From: Stereocaulon alpinum
Taxonomy: Eukaryota; Ascomycota; Lecanoromycetes; Lecanorales; Stereocaulaceae
Reading direction: 5' to 3'
Assembly (NCBI GenBank): GCA_018257865.1
Contig: JAEUBA010000033.1
Location: forward strand, 62,001 to 126,000
DNA: 64,000 nucleotides
The notes beneath the pieces were generated by a model. It was given only the letters and a program-made list of their open reading frames with translations. It searched no databases and had not been told where the DNA came from. The translations under genes and the position numbers were made by a program. The first letter of the stretch is position 1, and every line of letters begins with the position of its first letter. Below are positions 10,995 to 22,931 of the stretch, in pieces.

Positions 10995-13082
10995 ATGGCG
11001 ACAGCATTGGAGCTATGCGCTCAGCTTGGCTTCCTTGACACATCTCACGAAGGTCCTTCTCGAGGACTGCCAAAAGTACTGCTCGATGACATGAAAAAGT
11101 ATGCCAAGTTTCGCCAGTTTGTAAGAGATACTGTGTTATTGGCAGATGCTTACCTCTACATTTCCAATGCTGGCGAGAAGCACTGGCCTAGCGCCGAAAT
11201 TCCTCAATGGGGGTTTCTGGCATGGGGTGTGGATGATGGGAGGTGAGTGCAGCCAATCTCGGTAAGGTTGACACGATATCTGACGATTAGTAGGATCAGG
11301 GAGCTAGTGACTGCGTTGTTTGGTTTGATCATGAACAGTGAGCGTGCGGAGCGTGTGGTGATCGATCTCGAAGGAGATGATATAACGACTTCGAACGAAG
11401 GCAATGAGCAGCAAGCGGGAGATTTTCAGACTCTACCTGCAGCCGAGCGTGCTCAGACCGCGACCGGAGACGGGCAAAGTCACATTGGAGCAATCCAAGT
11501 TGAAGACCATACGATGACTGCGCATGAAGGCACCAAGCAACCGATCGAAGAGTCTCGGATTTTACTCTCAGCAGAGTCTGAGCAACGCGTGGTTGAGAGT
11601 ATGCCATCTCAGCTTGTGGCGAGCCAGATTCCTGGTCCAATCACAAGGTATGTCAGAGCCTCTTGAATCTTCTCGAAGCCCCTTAGCCTGTGAGACGGGC
11701 AAGAAATATGAATGCTGACCTTTCAGACTTGCTCGCAAGGATCCGGATCTAATCTGGAATCTGCTAGATGCGGGCCACACTGAACCGTTCCCTGTCATTG
11801 CCAACACAGAGGCAGAGCTTATGGATGTCCTAGATGACTGGATGATAACGCACTTGGACAGAAGTCCTCCGGGCTCACGGAAAGTCAATACCGAGTCTCT
11901 AGGGCGTACCTTCATCAATAGTCTTACGTTTGATACAACTCTCGAGGAGGTTCGTATCGAAATACGGCAGATCCTCAGCACACTCATGGTATACATATTG
12001 AAAGACGCGGATGGCTCTTGCATGCTCGTTGAACCTGATAAAAGGAAACGCGGTAGCGCCAGAGCATACTTCGCGTGGCTTGGAGGTGACCTTGGCTTTA
12101 CCGAGAATGTTATCGCAAGCAGTGTCAGATTGAACAAGCCGAAAATTGATATTGAGAGCGCTAGAGGTAGGAAGAGCGAGAACGATGTTATCGACAACCC
12201 GCAAAGTGAGTCCGCTCAAAGTATCAATGTTTGGAGTGGCGGGTTGATCAGGGTTGCGAGAAGCTGACCACTCTTTCTGGAGGCTGTCTAGGAGATGCAG
12301 ATGCCCTCAACATCAGATCGAAGCCTAGGCCTTCCGAAGTGCAGCCCTCTTCAATAAGAGGTCGTCATATTGGCCGTCAAACCAATTCACAGCGCTGGAG
12401 ATACAACTCGCCCAGTGCCTCGTCTCCCGATAAGGGCAGGAAGCGATATTGGCCACCTCAATATGTTTCTCCCTCTCCTTCGCAACAACGCAAGAAGCTT
12501 CGCCTTCATCCACCTCGCGGGCGTCAGTATTCTCCACCAGCATTGGTTTCTCCGGCAATCGACCTTGACCGCACTCCACTCCCCGAGCCCGGCACTAGCA
12601 TTGTAAGGGCCAGCGGACGTGAGCAGGGCCATGTACTTGGCTCATATGAACCAACAGGTCTTTCTTCTAAACCCTTTACGGTCCCTGTGAAGGACCCATA
12701 CGACGCTTCGAAGGCTTCAAGACCCTCAGGTTTACGTCGATCAACGCGTTCACAGACAACGCGGGCGGCGGGCGTGAGAGATACGGTCTTCCATTTCTTT
12801 CTTTCCGATGAAACCTTGGGCGCAATTCCTGTTCCATTTCGTAACTACCAGACGTGGGATCAGTTCTATGATCGAGCACTTGCGGCTTGTAATCTACTCG
12901 GCCACAAAGCGCGTGCTGACGCCTTCGTCGCAGTCAGTGTCATCATCGAAGGCGCAGAGTGGCCGATCGTATTGCCGTGGGGAGACAGACTAGCTTACAT
13001 GAGCATGGTCGAGTCCGTCGCCGATGCATATGCTCGCAAAAAGGGTGGTTTGCAGGTTCAGGTTAGGTGTATCAAGAAGTGA
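10995..13082 (+). CDS. Unknown fungal protein, 624 aa, four exons
   Basis: Exons 10995-11242, 11291-11647, 11727-12205 and 12292-13082. Phases (2, 2, 1) agree and every acceptor is preceded by a plausible branch site. The N-terminal ~120 residues contain a helical block ending in the FGLIMNSERA segment. The middle has a conserved-looking stretch from LARKDPDLIWNLLDAGHTEP on. Then comes a 200-residue Ser/Pro/Arg-rich linker, and a folded C-terminal domain begins VFHFFLSDETLGAIPVPF and ends GGLQVQVRCIKK. I recognise no catalytic or DNA-binding motif; basic runs in the linker would suit a nuclear protein. The second acceptor is a NAGNAG (TTAGTAG, 11288-11293), so isoforms with and without one codon are possible. 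Confidence 0.75.
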
Positions 13083-13432
13083 TTTATGCGCAATTGACGA
13101 TGCATACGGCATGCTGAGGATGATATTGTCAATTGGGCAGGTGAGCAAGTGACGGGATTGAAAAGTGGAAACACATCCATCGCGGTGTATCAAAAAGAGG
13201 GTGCTATGTCCCACATGCTTAGGGATCATACTTAACGGCCGCTGCGAACGAGATCTGTACACTTGATGTACACTTGAGCCGTCATATCGTGAACAAGCGA
13301 GAACAGACGATCAGGCAGTATCTTAGCTTCAAAAGTTGCAGATGATTTCATGTTCTAAAACCACTTAGAACGCCAACATCATCGTGACAACGCCATTGAT
13401 AGAGCCCAAATCGCGGGGTAAGAACCACAAGA
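13083..13432. other. Convergent 3' region, no gene seen
   Basis: 350 nt between the stop of the plus-strand unknown gene and the stop of the minus-strand Sos7-like gene. It should hold both transcription ends. A 90-codon minus-strand frame here is unsupported. Confidence 0.5.
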
Positions 13433-14339
13433 TCAACCCTCGACCTCCAACATCCCCCTTATCCCGCCGTCCACACCTCTCAACCACCTCCCTCTCATCT
13501 CCAACTCATCAGCTCCACCACCCTCCCTCTTCCTCTCCACCGCCTCCCTGGCAGCCAACACAGCCCTCTCCCTCTCACCCTCCAACTTTCGCAACTCCCT
13601 CTCTTCGCCCTCCAGCGCCCTGGTCTGCCTCGGCACAGCGTGCTGTAAACTCTTCAACTGCCTATTAACCTCTTCCAACCTCGCTTTCCGCTCCTCAACT
13701 AACTGCAGCGTAGCAGGCAACGGCAGCGCCATCTCAGGGTTCGTCTCATTCGTATCATTACCCGCCGACTGATTCTGCTTCCTCAAGTCCACCAGAGTGC
13801 GGTCTAATTCTTCTATTTGCGACGGTAGCGACGAAAGGAGAGTTGTTTGCAGCGTGATTGTCTCATAGCGCCTGCTTAGATATCTGCCTCGAGCATCAAG
13901 CTCTTTGACTATTTCGCCAACGTATTCTTTCTGCGCTTTCAGCACGGCTTTGATTTCTGCTAGTTGGGATTCTAATTCGAGGTTCTCAGTGTGTTCGACT
14001 ATGAGGGGTGGGTCGCCGACTATGGCGCGGAGGAATTTCTCTTTGGTCACTTGTTCGAGGTAGGAGAAGCGGAGTTTGGAGAAGAGTTCCTGGGTGAGTC
14101 TATGAGTTCAGAGAAGTCAGGAGAGAAAGGGTATAGGTAAGCAGTACTTTGTAATGGCTCAAATCAGCTTCCAGAGAAGCAGGCGAGGGGTTCTCGAAAG
14201 CCGCTTCGGAGGCATCTGATGTACGGTGGGAGGTGGAGGCTGCGGAGATCGGTTCGCTGAGGCGGATGATAGATAGGGGCTCTTCTTGTAAGGCGCGGAG
14301 GCCTTGAATCACATTCTGGACTTGTAGGGGGTCTGCCAT
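13433..14339 (-). CDS. sos7: Sos7-like coiled-coil kinetochore protein, 282 aa, two exons
   Basis: Exon 1 is 14148-14339 (64 codons) and exon 2 is 13433-14089; the intron 14090-14147 is GTACTG...CCCAG. Splicing joins HYK to ELFSKLRFSYLEQVTKEKFL, the signature block of the fungal Sos7 family. Behind it lies a long coiled coil (about residues 95-260) rich in Glu, Gln, Arg and Leu. In fission yeast Sos7 works at the outer kinetochore with the Spc7/KNL1 complex. The start MADPLQVQNVIQGL at 14339 is preferred to an upstream in-frame Met at 14420 because the added residues look like untranslated leader. The last third is very rich in Arg/Glu/Gly. The family assignment rests on remembered motif similarity. 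Confidence 0.72.
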
Positions 14340-14648
14340 GTCGGTATTTGATCGATTATAGGGTTTGCGATCAGAGCTGTTTCTGCCACTTTGGCGTTTG
14401 TTTACTATCACGCCCATCAAGGTTTAGTCCGTACCTTTATCTTATCTTAGCCAGATTCGTCTTGGCGACGTCACTCACTCCTGCACGGTGCCGCATCAGA
14501 TACTCATTATCATATGAACATACTATTTGACATTGTATGAATGATGTATGTTGTGTGAACTTGTGCTGAGTGAATGAGAACCATTCCCTTATGATGTCCA
14601 CACTGCTGGTTCGGCAATCCCTGTTTTCATCCATTCTCACCACCGACG
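14340..14648. other. Divergent promoter region
   Basis: 309 nt between the starts of the minus-strand Sos7-like gene and the plus-strand RS/His-rich gene, so both promoters should lie here. No binding site is obvious. Confidence 0.5.
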
Positions 14649-15913
14649 ATGCCTGCAAAGGACGAGCTCTCCGATGACTACGTAGCAGACCTCTTAGCGA
14701 AGGACGCGAAGAGCATTAGTGCCAAGTACTCCCGGTACGGGTTGCAAGAGTTGCTACCCAAGAGGTATGGCCATTACTCAAACCACCTCACTATTCCAGA
14801 GCTGACCTGGACAGAGCAACTTCGAATGCGCCCAAGCCCAACACCCGCTTCCTGAAGAACATTATACGAGAGACCGACAACCACAATACTGCTTTACGGG
14901 CTAAGGAACTTGCAGAGTCCCGAGCAAGACTACGGAGACTTCACGAAGGCGAGGGAATCGGAGCGTCATCAAGCTCTACCAATGGCTACGGAAGACTGAG
15001 CCCAGAAGACGATCATCGTGCTAAACGGAGGCGTGTCAAAAGTGATGAGGCTGACCGTGACCGACGGCGGGGGCATGGAAAGTCGCGCCGAGACAAGGAG
15101 ACACATTCACAGGGTCACCGCCACCACCATCGGCACCGTGACCACCGCTATGATAGTGATGATGCCGAGGACGAAAGATCACGCCCTCATGAGCACAGAC
15201 GTCATCATCACCGCAGTGACCGTCGACAGAATAGGAGTAAGGAGCGTGAAGAGTCCAGCACCAAGCATCAGCAATGGCCTAGGTCAAGGCACCGAACTAG
15301 ATCACGCTCGCCAGGCCCAGATAAAGACCGACGTTCTCATCGGCATCGGTCACTTCCGAGAGGATACACTTCCTCCACGACTAAGCACAGCGGTGCGCGC
15401 GAGTCACCCGAAACTCGAGCAAAGGAAAATAATCATTTGCTCACACCAGCCGAGAACAATTCCAACAACGGCAAGAAGCGTTCTACCTCTCCAGCCAACG
15501 ACTCAGACCCACTAGAATTCATTATTGGTCCTCCCCCGCCTCCACCAGCACCAAGAGTCAAAGGCCGTGGCCGCGGCGCCTTCGCGTCCACCTCAGCAAT
15601 GGATTCTCACTTCTCTTCGAGCTACGATCCCTCAATAGATGTTCAACTTGACCTGGACGACGTTGATGATTGGGACATGGCGTTAGAAGCGCTTCGAGAC
15701 CGGCAACGCTGGCAGAAGCAGGGGGCTGAAAGACTGAAATCTGCTGGCTTTACCGCGGAAGAGGTGCAGAAGTGGGAGAAAGGCGGGGAGAAAACGGAAG
15801 AAGATGTCGTTTGGAAAGGGATTGGGGAGGGAAGGGAATGGGATAGAGGAAAGGTGGTTGGGGAGGATGGTGTGGAGACCAAGCCTGAGTGGGGAAGGTT
15901 GAAGGGGACTTGA
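14649..15913 (+). CDS. RS/His-rich nuclear protein, possibly splicing-related, 404 aa, two exons
   Basis: Exon 1 is 14649-14764 and exon 2 is 14815-15913; the GTATGG...ACAG intron keeps frame (phase 2). The N-terminus (DELSDDYVADLLAKDAK, then KYSRYGLQELLPKR and NAPKPNTRFLKNIIRETD) is a compact domain I associate with a conserved fungal nuclear family. Residues about 120-240 are a dense Arg/His/Ser/Asp repeat region (RHHHRHRDH, RSRHRTRSRSPGP) like that of SR-type splicing factors. A Pro run (IIGPPPPPPAPR) and an acidic segment precede a C-terminal Trp/Glu/Lys helical block. Speckle localisation and a splicing role are inferred from composition. The C-terminal coding sequence turns strongly G-rich. 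Confidence 0.75.
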
Positions 15914-16378
15914 GGGTCATATGCTCCTTGAGCATGCTTACACAGACCAGTCTGTATTTATGATACCAATATTGTTTTGGCATAGATTAGGCTTTTTGAT
16001 AGTCAAAGCCTAGGTTTGGGCTTTTGGATGTTCATTGTGTCCCAATGCACATCATGCATTCTCAACACGTGCTCCAGTAAATCGTCCTCAGTAATTGTCG
16101 AACATTCTAGAAACAATACTAACATCTGAACCTTCACATGATTGCAAATCTACTTCAAGGCAGTAGCGATATGAAGTGGCGAGAACAGGTGTCTAAACCT
16201 ACTCCCTCAAAGAGTAGCGCCAAGACTACGTCAGTCGCGCTGCCTCAAAAGTCGTCACGAATTTAAGCTCCTCAACAATACAAACCCTTCCGCAACCCCA
16301 AAATCACAACAATGGCTTCTCCAATCCTTCCACTCTCTTTCTCAACGCCCTAACCCCTAATTTCAAGCAACAAACACA
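15914..16378. other. Intergenic region upstream of the FIT/SCS3-type gene
   Basis: 465 nt between two plus-strand genes. The last 100 nt are C/A-rich with few G, continuing the composition of the first half of the next gene. No gene seen. Confidence 0.5.
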
Positions 16379-17449
16379 ATGGCGCCCAACCGCCGCAACG
16401 GCGCCTCAACGCCCAAATCCACACCACCCACCAACCTCCCCAACCCAGCAACAAGACCCACATCAACATCCACCCCCCTCCAAGAAACGCGCACCACCCC
16501 CTGGCCAACCGCCCTCCTCCCCACCCCCCCCGAAGCAGCCCTCCTATCAACCTACCCCCTCCTCCTCCTCACCGGCTCCCTCTTCTCAATCCTCTCCCCG
16601 ACAACCCGCCACACGCCCTACAACCCCACAACGCAATCCCACCCCCCCTCCCTCGCACCCTCCTACTTCGCCCTCAAATCCAACCTCCTAAACACCCTCT
16701 TCGTCAAAATCGCCTGGTTCTGGTTCTCCCTCGCTTACGCCCTCTTCCTCCTCATTCACCCTGCCAACGGGCCGGGCATATTAGGCAGAGAGGGGCTCGT
16801 GTTGACGCCGAAGCGGTTGAGGGGCGTGGCGAGGTGGGGGGTTGTGACGGTTTGGTGGGGGGTTGTGACGCAGTGGTTTTTTGGGCCGGCGGTTATTGAT
16901 CGGGGGTTTCGGCTTACGGGGGGGGCGTGCGAGGTGGCGGATGGGTATCGGGGGACGGGGGGTGCGAGGGAGTTTGTTACTGGGCAGGCTTGTAAGGCTG
17001 TTGGGGGGGTGTGGAGGGGGGGGCATGATATTAGTGGGCATGTTTTTATTTTGGTGCTTGGGAGTGCGTTTTTGGGGTTTGAGGTGTTGCCGCTGCTGAT
17101 GAGGTGGGGGAGGGAGGAGAGGAGGGTGAGGGGTAGGGATGGGAGTGTGGGGGTTGTGGAGAGCGAGGATGTTGGGCATGAACAGGGAGGGGAGGGAGGG
17201 AAGGTGGGACTTATGCCTGTGGTGGGCGTTATGGGGGTTAGTGGGTGGATGTTGTTGATGACTGCTACGTTCTTCCATACGTGGTTCGAGAAGGTATGTG
17301 AATCTATTTTCCTGTTGGATGGGTTCAATTTGCTGACGGTGCGGTAGTTCACGGGGCTACTGGTTGCGTTTATTGGTGTTGGGATTGTGTATTTCTTGCC
17401 AAGGGCAGTGCCGGGTATGAGGGATGTTATTGGTATGCCGGGGATTTGA
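16379..17449 (+). CDS. scs3: FIT/SCS3-family ER membrane lipid phosphatase, 338 aa, two exons
   Basis: Exon 1 is 16379-17293 and exon 2 is 17348-17449 (intron GTATGT...GGTAG, phase 0). FIT proteins are six-helix ER enzymes that act as acyl-CoA diphosphatases and shape lipid droplets and ER. The key block WRGGHDISGHVF (residues 212-223, with His216 and His221) and the second active-site His in FFHTWFEKFTGLLVAF (His300) are both present. Hydrophobic segments lie at about 57-72, 105-126, 148-168, 222-240, 280-299 and 306-322. The N-terminal 50 residues are a Pro/Thr/Ser-rich cytosolic tail. Base use is striking: the coding strand is C-rich to about 16780 and then abruptly G-rich, changing codon ends from C to G/T. 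Confidence 0.88.
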
Positions 17450-17851
17450 TAGTAATCAAAGATTATCCTCTCTAGGAGCTCCATCTCAACTGCGATGATC
17501 TGCCTATGCATGAAGATGGTTCGCTGGTTTGATGTGCCAAGAACACCGCGCAAAGCTTCGAGATGCCATTGTGGCAAAGCATGTATACGAGCATGCTAAT
17601 GCTAATGCTTGTGCTTATGCTAATGTTAATGCTAAGAAGTGAACAGCTATTTCTACTTTTGCATGTATTTATACTCCCGACGAGTGCAATATAGCTCTGA
17701 TAGCAAACATACTTCAGAAGCTTTCGAGGTCCAATTATAGACATCCATGTGCAAATGCTTTTCTTCAACTCATGCAACCCATTAAACTATCATTAGCACA
17801 TTGGCAATTACTTTTGAGTGTTGATTTTCGGAACCACTGCTTTCAGGTAAT
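17450..17851. other. Convergent 3' region
   Basis: 402 nt between two stop codons. It contains the hexamer repeat at 17593-17636 and an AT-rich stretch suited to polyadenylation. No gene seen. Confidence 0.5.
17593..17636. repeat. Imperfect hexanucleotide microsatellite (ATGCTA type)
   Basis: About seven imperfect copies of ATGCTA/ATGCTT/ATGTTA in a row. It lies in the convergent 3' region, outside both genes. Confidence 0.7.
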
Positions 17852-20718
17852 TCAAGACAGCGTGGCGGTCAATGGCAGCTTCCGCGATGAGCTTCCAACG
17901 TAAATCGTCTTCGGATAACTCGAGATAGCCCAGTTCTGGGCCACGGTATCCCAGTTCGAGATATCACGTCGTGTGATATCAGCAGTGAATGTTGCACTCG
18001 TGCCAGGCTGGATTGAAAGCCTCTCGAAGTTACGCAGAACAACCTTCGGGTCGTACGGACCGCCGAGGGAGATGTACAGTTGTGGCACTTCTTCACCGGC
18101 AATGCTACCGGTGTTGGTGATGGTAGCGGTGACCTCGTACAAGACGTCGTAGAGTTCCGGGTTGCCACCTGGGGCGCCACCTGCTGGGAGTAGAGGCTGA
18201 GAAGAGCTGTTCTGCGAGTTGGGAGGGACATCGCTATTGTCGCCGTAGTCGCTTGAATTTGCGGCTGTCTTGAGATCGGTGCTGTTCAAGTAGGGATAGA
18301 TGTAGTACGGCACGTAACTCAAGTTTGAGGGGAACTGATAGTCGGCGGTATTGTTGGCGATGGTGCCATAAGTTGGTGCTGGCGGAGTGGACCCTGTTGT
18401 TGGTGTGTATGTCCCATTCATTCCCAATACAGTCTTGACCTGTAGATTCGAGTAGGAGAAGGTTGTGTAGCTCAATCCGTATCCGAATTCATAGACTGGT
18501 GTAACACCCGCTCGATCCAGAGCACGATAATCGATAAAAACGCCTTCCGTGAAAGCAATCTGAGGAGCAGCTTTACCGTTGTTGGGAATGTACAGAAGGT
18601 CAGTGCCATAATCTTCGCGAGTTTCTGCTAGTGTAAATGGAAGCTTGGCTCCTGGATTGACTCGTCCATAGAGAATATCGGCGATGGAATTTCCAGACTG
18701 CTCGCCTGGAACGCCAGCCCACAAGATAGCCGTGATGTTTGGGTTGCTCGAATAGTTGCCCAGCAGGACAGGACCAGTCGAATGAATGACAACGATGGTG
18801 TTGTTGCAAAGAGCAGACACATTTTGTATCAGTACATCGCCGCCTTTCCAAAGGGTGATATTGTTGCGATCGCCCTCATTACCATCAACGGAAATGTACC
18901 CCTCGCCACTGTCTGCATTAGCAAAGACGATGGCTACGCTTGCTTGACTAGCGAGTTGTTGGATCTGCAGGGCTGCGTAGTCGTCCGTGATCGACTGAAA
19001 AACACCGTGGTTAGAGAGAACCTCATTCTGAATTGCAGTCTCGGGTGTCACAAGGTATGGGAAATTGGCCGAGCCAGATCCCCATGCCATGCCGAGAGTT
19101 CCATTGTCACAACCCCGATCGGGGCAGCCATTAGGACCATAAGGATTGCTTCCAGCGTCCTCTCCAAAGACCGCAGTGGACCTTTCTTTACCAGTTAAAG
19201 GCAGGGCATTATTGGTATTCTTGAGAAGCACAGTACTTGCCGAGCCTATCTGACGAATGAGATTGGCATGTTCTTGACGGACGTCAACATGTTCATTAAT
19301 CAGAGTATAGCCTTCTTTGGCGAAAAAGTGCTGGTAGCCGTACGTATCGAGAGTCCAGGAGTCAAAGTTGATGGGTATAGAGGTGTTATCACGACCCACG
19401 TAATACCAGGCCGCAATGATCCGAACAGCCATGTCGTCAAGTCGCCATTGCGGTATCGTTCCATTGAGAACAGCAACTGTAAGGTTGGGACCCCAATATG
19501 ACTGTCCGGAGTTGAAAAGTGTGTCTCCAGGCATTGTCAGGTCCAGGCCAGCGAGCGCACTACCAACACCAGAGTGCTGTCCTTGCCAGTCACTCACGAG
19601 AAAGCCTTGAAAGTCCAACTCTCCCTTCAATAGATAGTTGATCGCGTGGCTATTCTGGCAAGCATAGCTGTTATTGACCTGATTGTAGGAGCACATGATG
19701 GAGGCGACGCCAGCTCGGACCGCGTCTGCGAATGGCCTGGAATCTTTAATTAGGTCTCCTCAAAGGCTTTGGGAGAGTATTTTACCATAGATAAAGCTCG
19801 TGCATAGTAACGTCGTCAATATTCGCGCTCACGGCATCACTGATATCGTAGCCATAACCTGCCGCCTCAGTCGCCTGACGGAAGTGCTCTTGTTCATTGG
19901 CAATGTAGTGCTTCCCGCACGCAATGACACCAGCACTCTGTATGCCTTGTACAGTTTGGGCGAACAGTATACCGGTCAGAACAGGATCAGGACTTCGTCA
20001 TCTCGTTAGCATCTTCAACACGCATTGTAGCATCGTGATGAGCGACTTACCTGAAGCCTTCCCAATTCCGTCCACCTTCTGGTGCGCGACCAAGTGGCCC
20101 AGCGACGGGTCCCAATTGTACATCCGTTCCTTTCATCTGGTGTTCCGAGCCCATAGCCTGCCCTCTAGCGTATGCAAGGCCTCGATCGAAAGTGGCGGCC
20201 ACATTGACACCAGCTGGAAAGACAGAGTTGTAGTCGGCTGTTGACAGATCAGCTTCAAGACCATGTCTTCCATGCAATTAGGGGACATACTGTCTCTAAC
20301 TCCAACAGGCGAATCTTGCAAGCACATGCTTCGGAAGCCCAGTCTAGGAATGGCTCCATTTTGACCAACGCAGCGCTCGCTCTCCCACCTGCATACTCAT
20401 CAGATCTTATTTGTCTTGACTGTAGGATATTTCAACGTACCCAACGCCTGTTGTGAGATTGACCTTCTCTGTCAATGTGAGCTGGCTGACGAAGGCTTTC
20501 GCCTTCGCATAAGCACTCGCCCACTCGCCAGCTCCCGTCCCCCAGGGCGAGGGATAGTATGGTGGTGAGAAGGACGCATCGACCGAAGCCGCTGGGTTCG
20601 GTGAGGTAGCATTGGGATATGTCGCACTAGGAAATGGTGCTGTAGAGTTGCCATCTTGCTGTAAAGATGGCTGGACCAGGCTTGTCACTAGCAGTGCGAA
20701 TTGCGCGAGCCGCATCAT
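17852..20718 (-). CDS. Secreted GH3 beta-glucosidase, 884 aa, five exons
   Basis: Exons (minus strand) 20441-20718, 20291-20388, 20051-20237, 19786-19992 and 17852-19736; introns are 49-58 nt and phases 2, 1, 2, 2 all agree. A signal peptide (MMRLAQFALLVTSLVQPSLQ) precedes a Ser/Pro/Asn linker. The GH3 barrel shows LGFRSMCLQDSPVGVR, the FPAGVNVAATFD block, KH in ACGKHYIANEQEHFR and the nucleophile Asp306 in GFLVSDWQGQHSG. The second domain carries the acid/base candidate Glu in DGNEGDRNNITLW. A fibronectin III-like domain closes the protein. Several N-glycosylation sites are visible. The enzyme should split cellobiose and other beta-glucosides outside the cell. All expected catalytic blocks are intact. 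Confidence 0.95.
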
Positions 20719-22333
20719 GATGGGGCTGTTCTAAGCGGCAGCTAATGCAGTTTCAACGGCAACACCAAAGTTACGTTCAAGGACGACGAATCCGACGATG
20801 GAATGAGCATCCGTCCTTGGAGTACTTATGAAGTCATGAGAATCAGCTTCGAGAGGTGTTTACAATCAGCCTAAGCTCTGTAGTACTTAGTATATAAATA
20901 AACCTTTCATTACGACCTGCAGATCACGTACCTTGCCGAGTGGTGGAGCCTGACGTAAAAGAAGGGATCGCCCTAAGTAGGCTTACTTTCGGCATTTCAC
21001 CCAGTCAACGTCGAACATCATAGGTTCAACCCTAGAAAACCGGCCCCGCAAATTTCCCCTCTCTGCTGACTGCTTCACTGGAGTGCTAAAGGATGGTTTC
21101 ATAAGGTACCTACTCCGTATTTGGTTCTGCTAATGTGTGCTTACTACGGCTACTGTTGCTACGGCATCCATAGCTCTATGAGGCTGTGCCTGCATTGTCA
21201 GCAGCTGTCTCCTCTTCGACACCTGCCGGCGATTGGACTATTGTAATTAAAGTTCAGACTCATGCAGGGCACTTCGTTTTCTCTAGCCGACTGATGAGAG
21301 AGAAATTGTTCTACGTACCCCTCTTTGTATTAGATGTTCATGTCAATAAACATGGACCAGCCGCTCTTTCTTCGGGAGCTAGGACGGGTAAATAGAAATC
21401 AATGGTCAAAGCCCCCGAAGCCCCTAGAACGATGGTCGAAAACATTTACCCGGGCGGGTGATTTAGAGAAGGATGCACCCCGCAATTTTCACAAGGGATG
21501 GCACCTCGGTTCAGATTGCCGCTGCTTAGCAGGCCGCCAACAAAGCTTCTCCCAGGGCAGTCAGCAGACGATGAATGCCGCTCTTCGTCAACGAGGTGAA
21601 TATCGGTCACAAGAACTTGTGATCCTTTAAAGACTGCTGTCCCCGCTCTGATGTTCACGGAGGGGCCAACGTGCACCATCTTTATACGGAAACTGATGCT
21701 TCGAGCTGCCTCTTTAGAAGGTTCGCATGACCATATTGACGTGTAATGATGCCGACAAAAGACCGAGACCGTGGCAACTATGTATGGCACGAAATGCCGA
21801 AGCTGGCAGTAGCCGAACGACAGTCTTAAGCTTGATGAGGGTGTCCGGGGTTGCAAGCGGCTATACCATGCTTGAAAATTGACTCCAAACTTCAGCCCGC
21901 CTTATGGTAATTGAAGGTTTATCTCATTTCTTAGACCAACGATCTCTGGCTCAACCCACCAAGACACGCTTTTTGCCAAGATAATACACACTCAAGAATG
22001 CTTTGACCGTCATGAATGCTGTCTGTGCGGAGATCGACATACTGTCTTCCAATTTCTCCACGTTATCGCTACTTCCATGTTGCTATCTTTCCGCTCCATA
22101 TCATGATATCAATCAACGAAAGCGCTATATGTACCACCACTAGACACTTTCCCATTCATTGACCATCCGAGAAAGCACCAGGCCAGACTCAGACTAAATG
22201 ATTAGGTCCGGATCTAGGTAAATCCTAACACTATAACACCGCATTCGAAGTCTTTCAAACGAGACCATATCCTCCAGCCAAACGCCAAATCTTCTAAATG
22301 ATCATAAGAAGAAATTACATCTACACCCGTACC
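20719..22333. other. Gene-poor region left of the small Cys-rich ORFs
   Basis: The first 300 nt should hold the beta-glucosidase promoter. Elsewhere only short frames occur. A plus-strand 38-codon frame at 21133 starts Met-Cys-Ala-Tyr-Tyr and has six Cys early on, but is too short and uncertain to call. No RNA gene is convincing. Confidence 0.45.
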
Positions 22334-22513
22334 TCAGAGTTTTGCTCTTGGAGGCGGACCACAGTAATGACAAGCATTGGGGCTCCATCGTGAGAAAACT
22401 TGGAATTGATGTGCATTGGGGCCACCAAGCCAATATCGGCTGCAGACAAAGGGTCCGGCTCTATAATCAAGTGTATAGCAGCATTGAAATATGTAGTCGG
22501 TATAAAAACACAT
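22334..22513 (-). CDS. Small Cys-rich protein, Met-Cys-aromatic type (59 aa)
   Basis: The likely product starts MCFYTDYIFQCC and ends NACHYCGPPPRAKL, with Cys at 2, 11, 12, 24, 48 and 51. The longer frame upstream to 22783 is probably leader. No signal peptide. A Cys at position 2, aromatic residues at 3-8, Cys at about 11 and a late CxxC pair recur in the neighbouring small ORFs, which share its strand. I know similar short proteins are common as predictions in ascomycete genomes, but not their function. Pattern and clustering are the only evidence. Confidence 0.45.
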   Translation of the reverse strand: MCFYTDYIFQCCYTLDYRAGPFVCSRYWLGGPNAHQFQVFSRWSPNACHYCGPPPRAKL

Positions 22514-22931
22514 TGTGTCTGCGTTGTATCTCTCCAGGATCATACTTCGGATTTTATTTTTGGTTCTGATGATGAAGACAAGGATCAAGATGGATTTTTC
22601 AAGGGTGCAATCGAAGGGTTCGAATGTTGTTGAATGGGAAAGGACGTTGGAGTAGGTGATTGACAAACTCGAAGACGGCAGCCAGAGATTTTCAACGGAG
22701 ACTGGTTTGAGTCCCGAAGCTGAAAGCCCTTTGTGGCAGATTTGAGTGATGGTGATTGTGAGATCTGGATCGCTCTCTGGCATAATGCTCGCCCTTCACA
22801 TGGCTAGGCACCGGTCTAGACTTGATCTTGGATGTGACCTACACGCTGGCTAGAAATGCTCTACTTTCGGCCGCTCCCTCGAGGACTTCCAGCCTGCTTC
22901 TGAAAGACATGCATGGCCTTGCAACTCTGTC

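Noticed and set aside
16756..17577. 273-codon minus-strand frame opposite the FIT/SCS3 gene
   Set aside because: Its length follows from the G-rich sense strand, which leaves few stop codons in antisense. The sense strand encodes a recognised family.
20940..21045. tRNA-like boxes (GCCGAGTGGTGG and GGTTCAACCC)
   Set aside because: The acceptor and T stems do not pair and no anticodon loop can be drawn.
22616..22626. GGGTTCGAATG resembling a tRNA B box
   Set aside because: No A box or cloverleaf upstream at the right distance.
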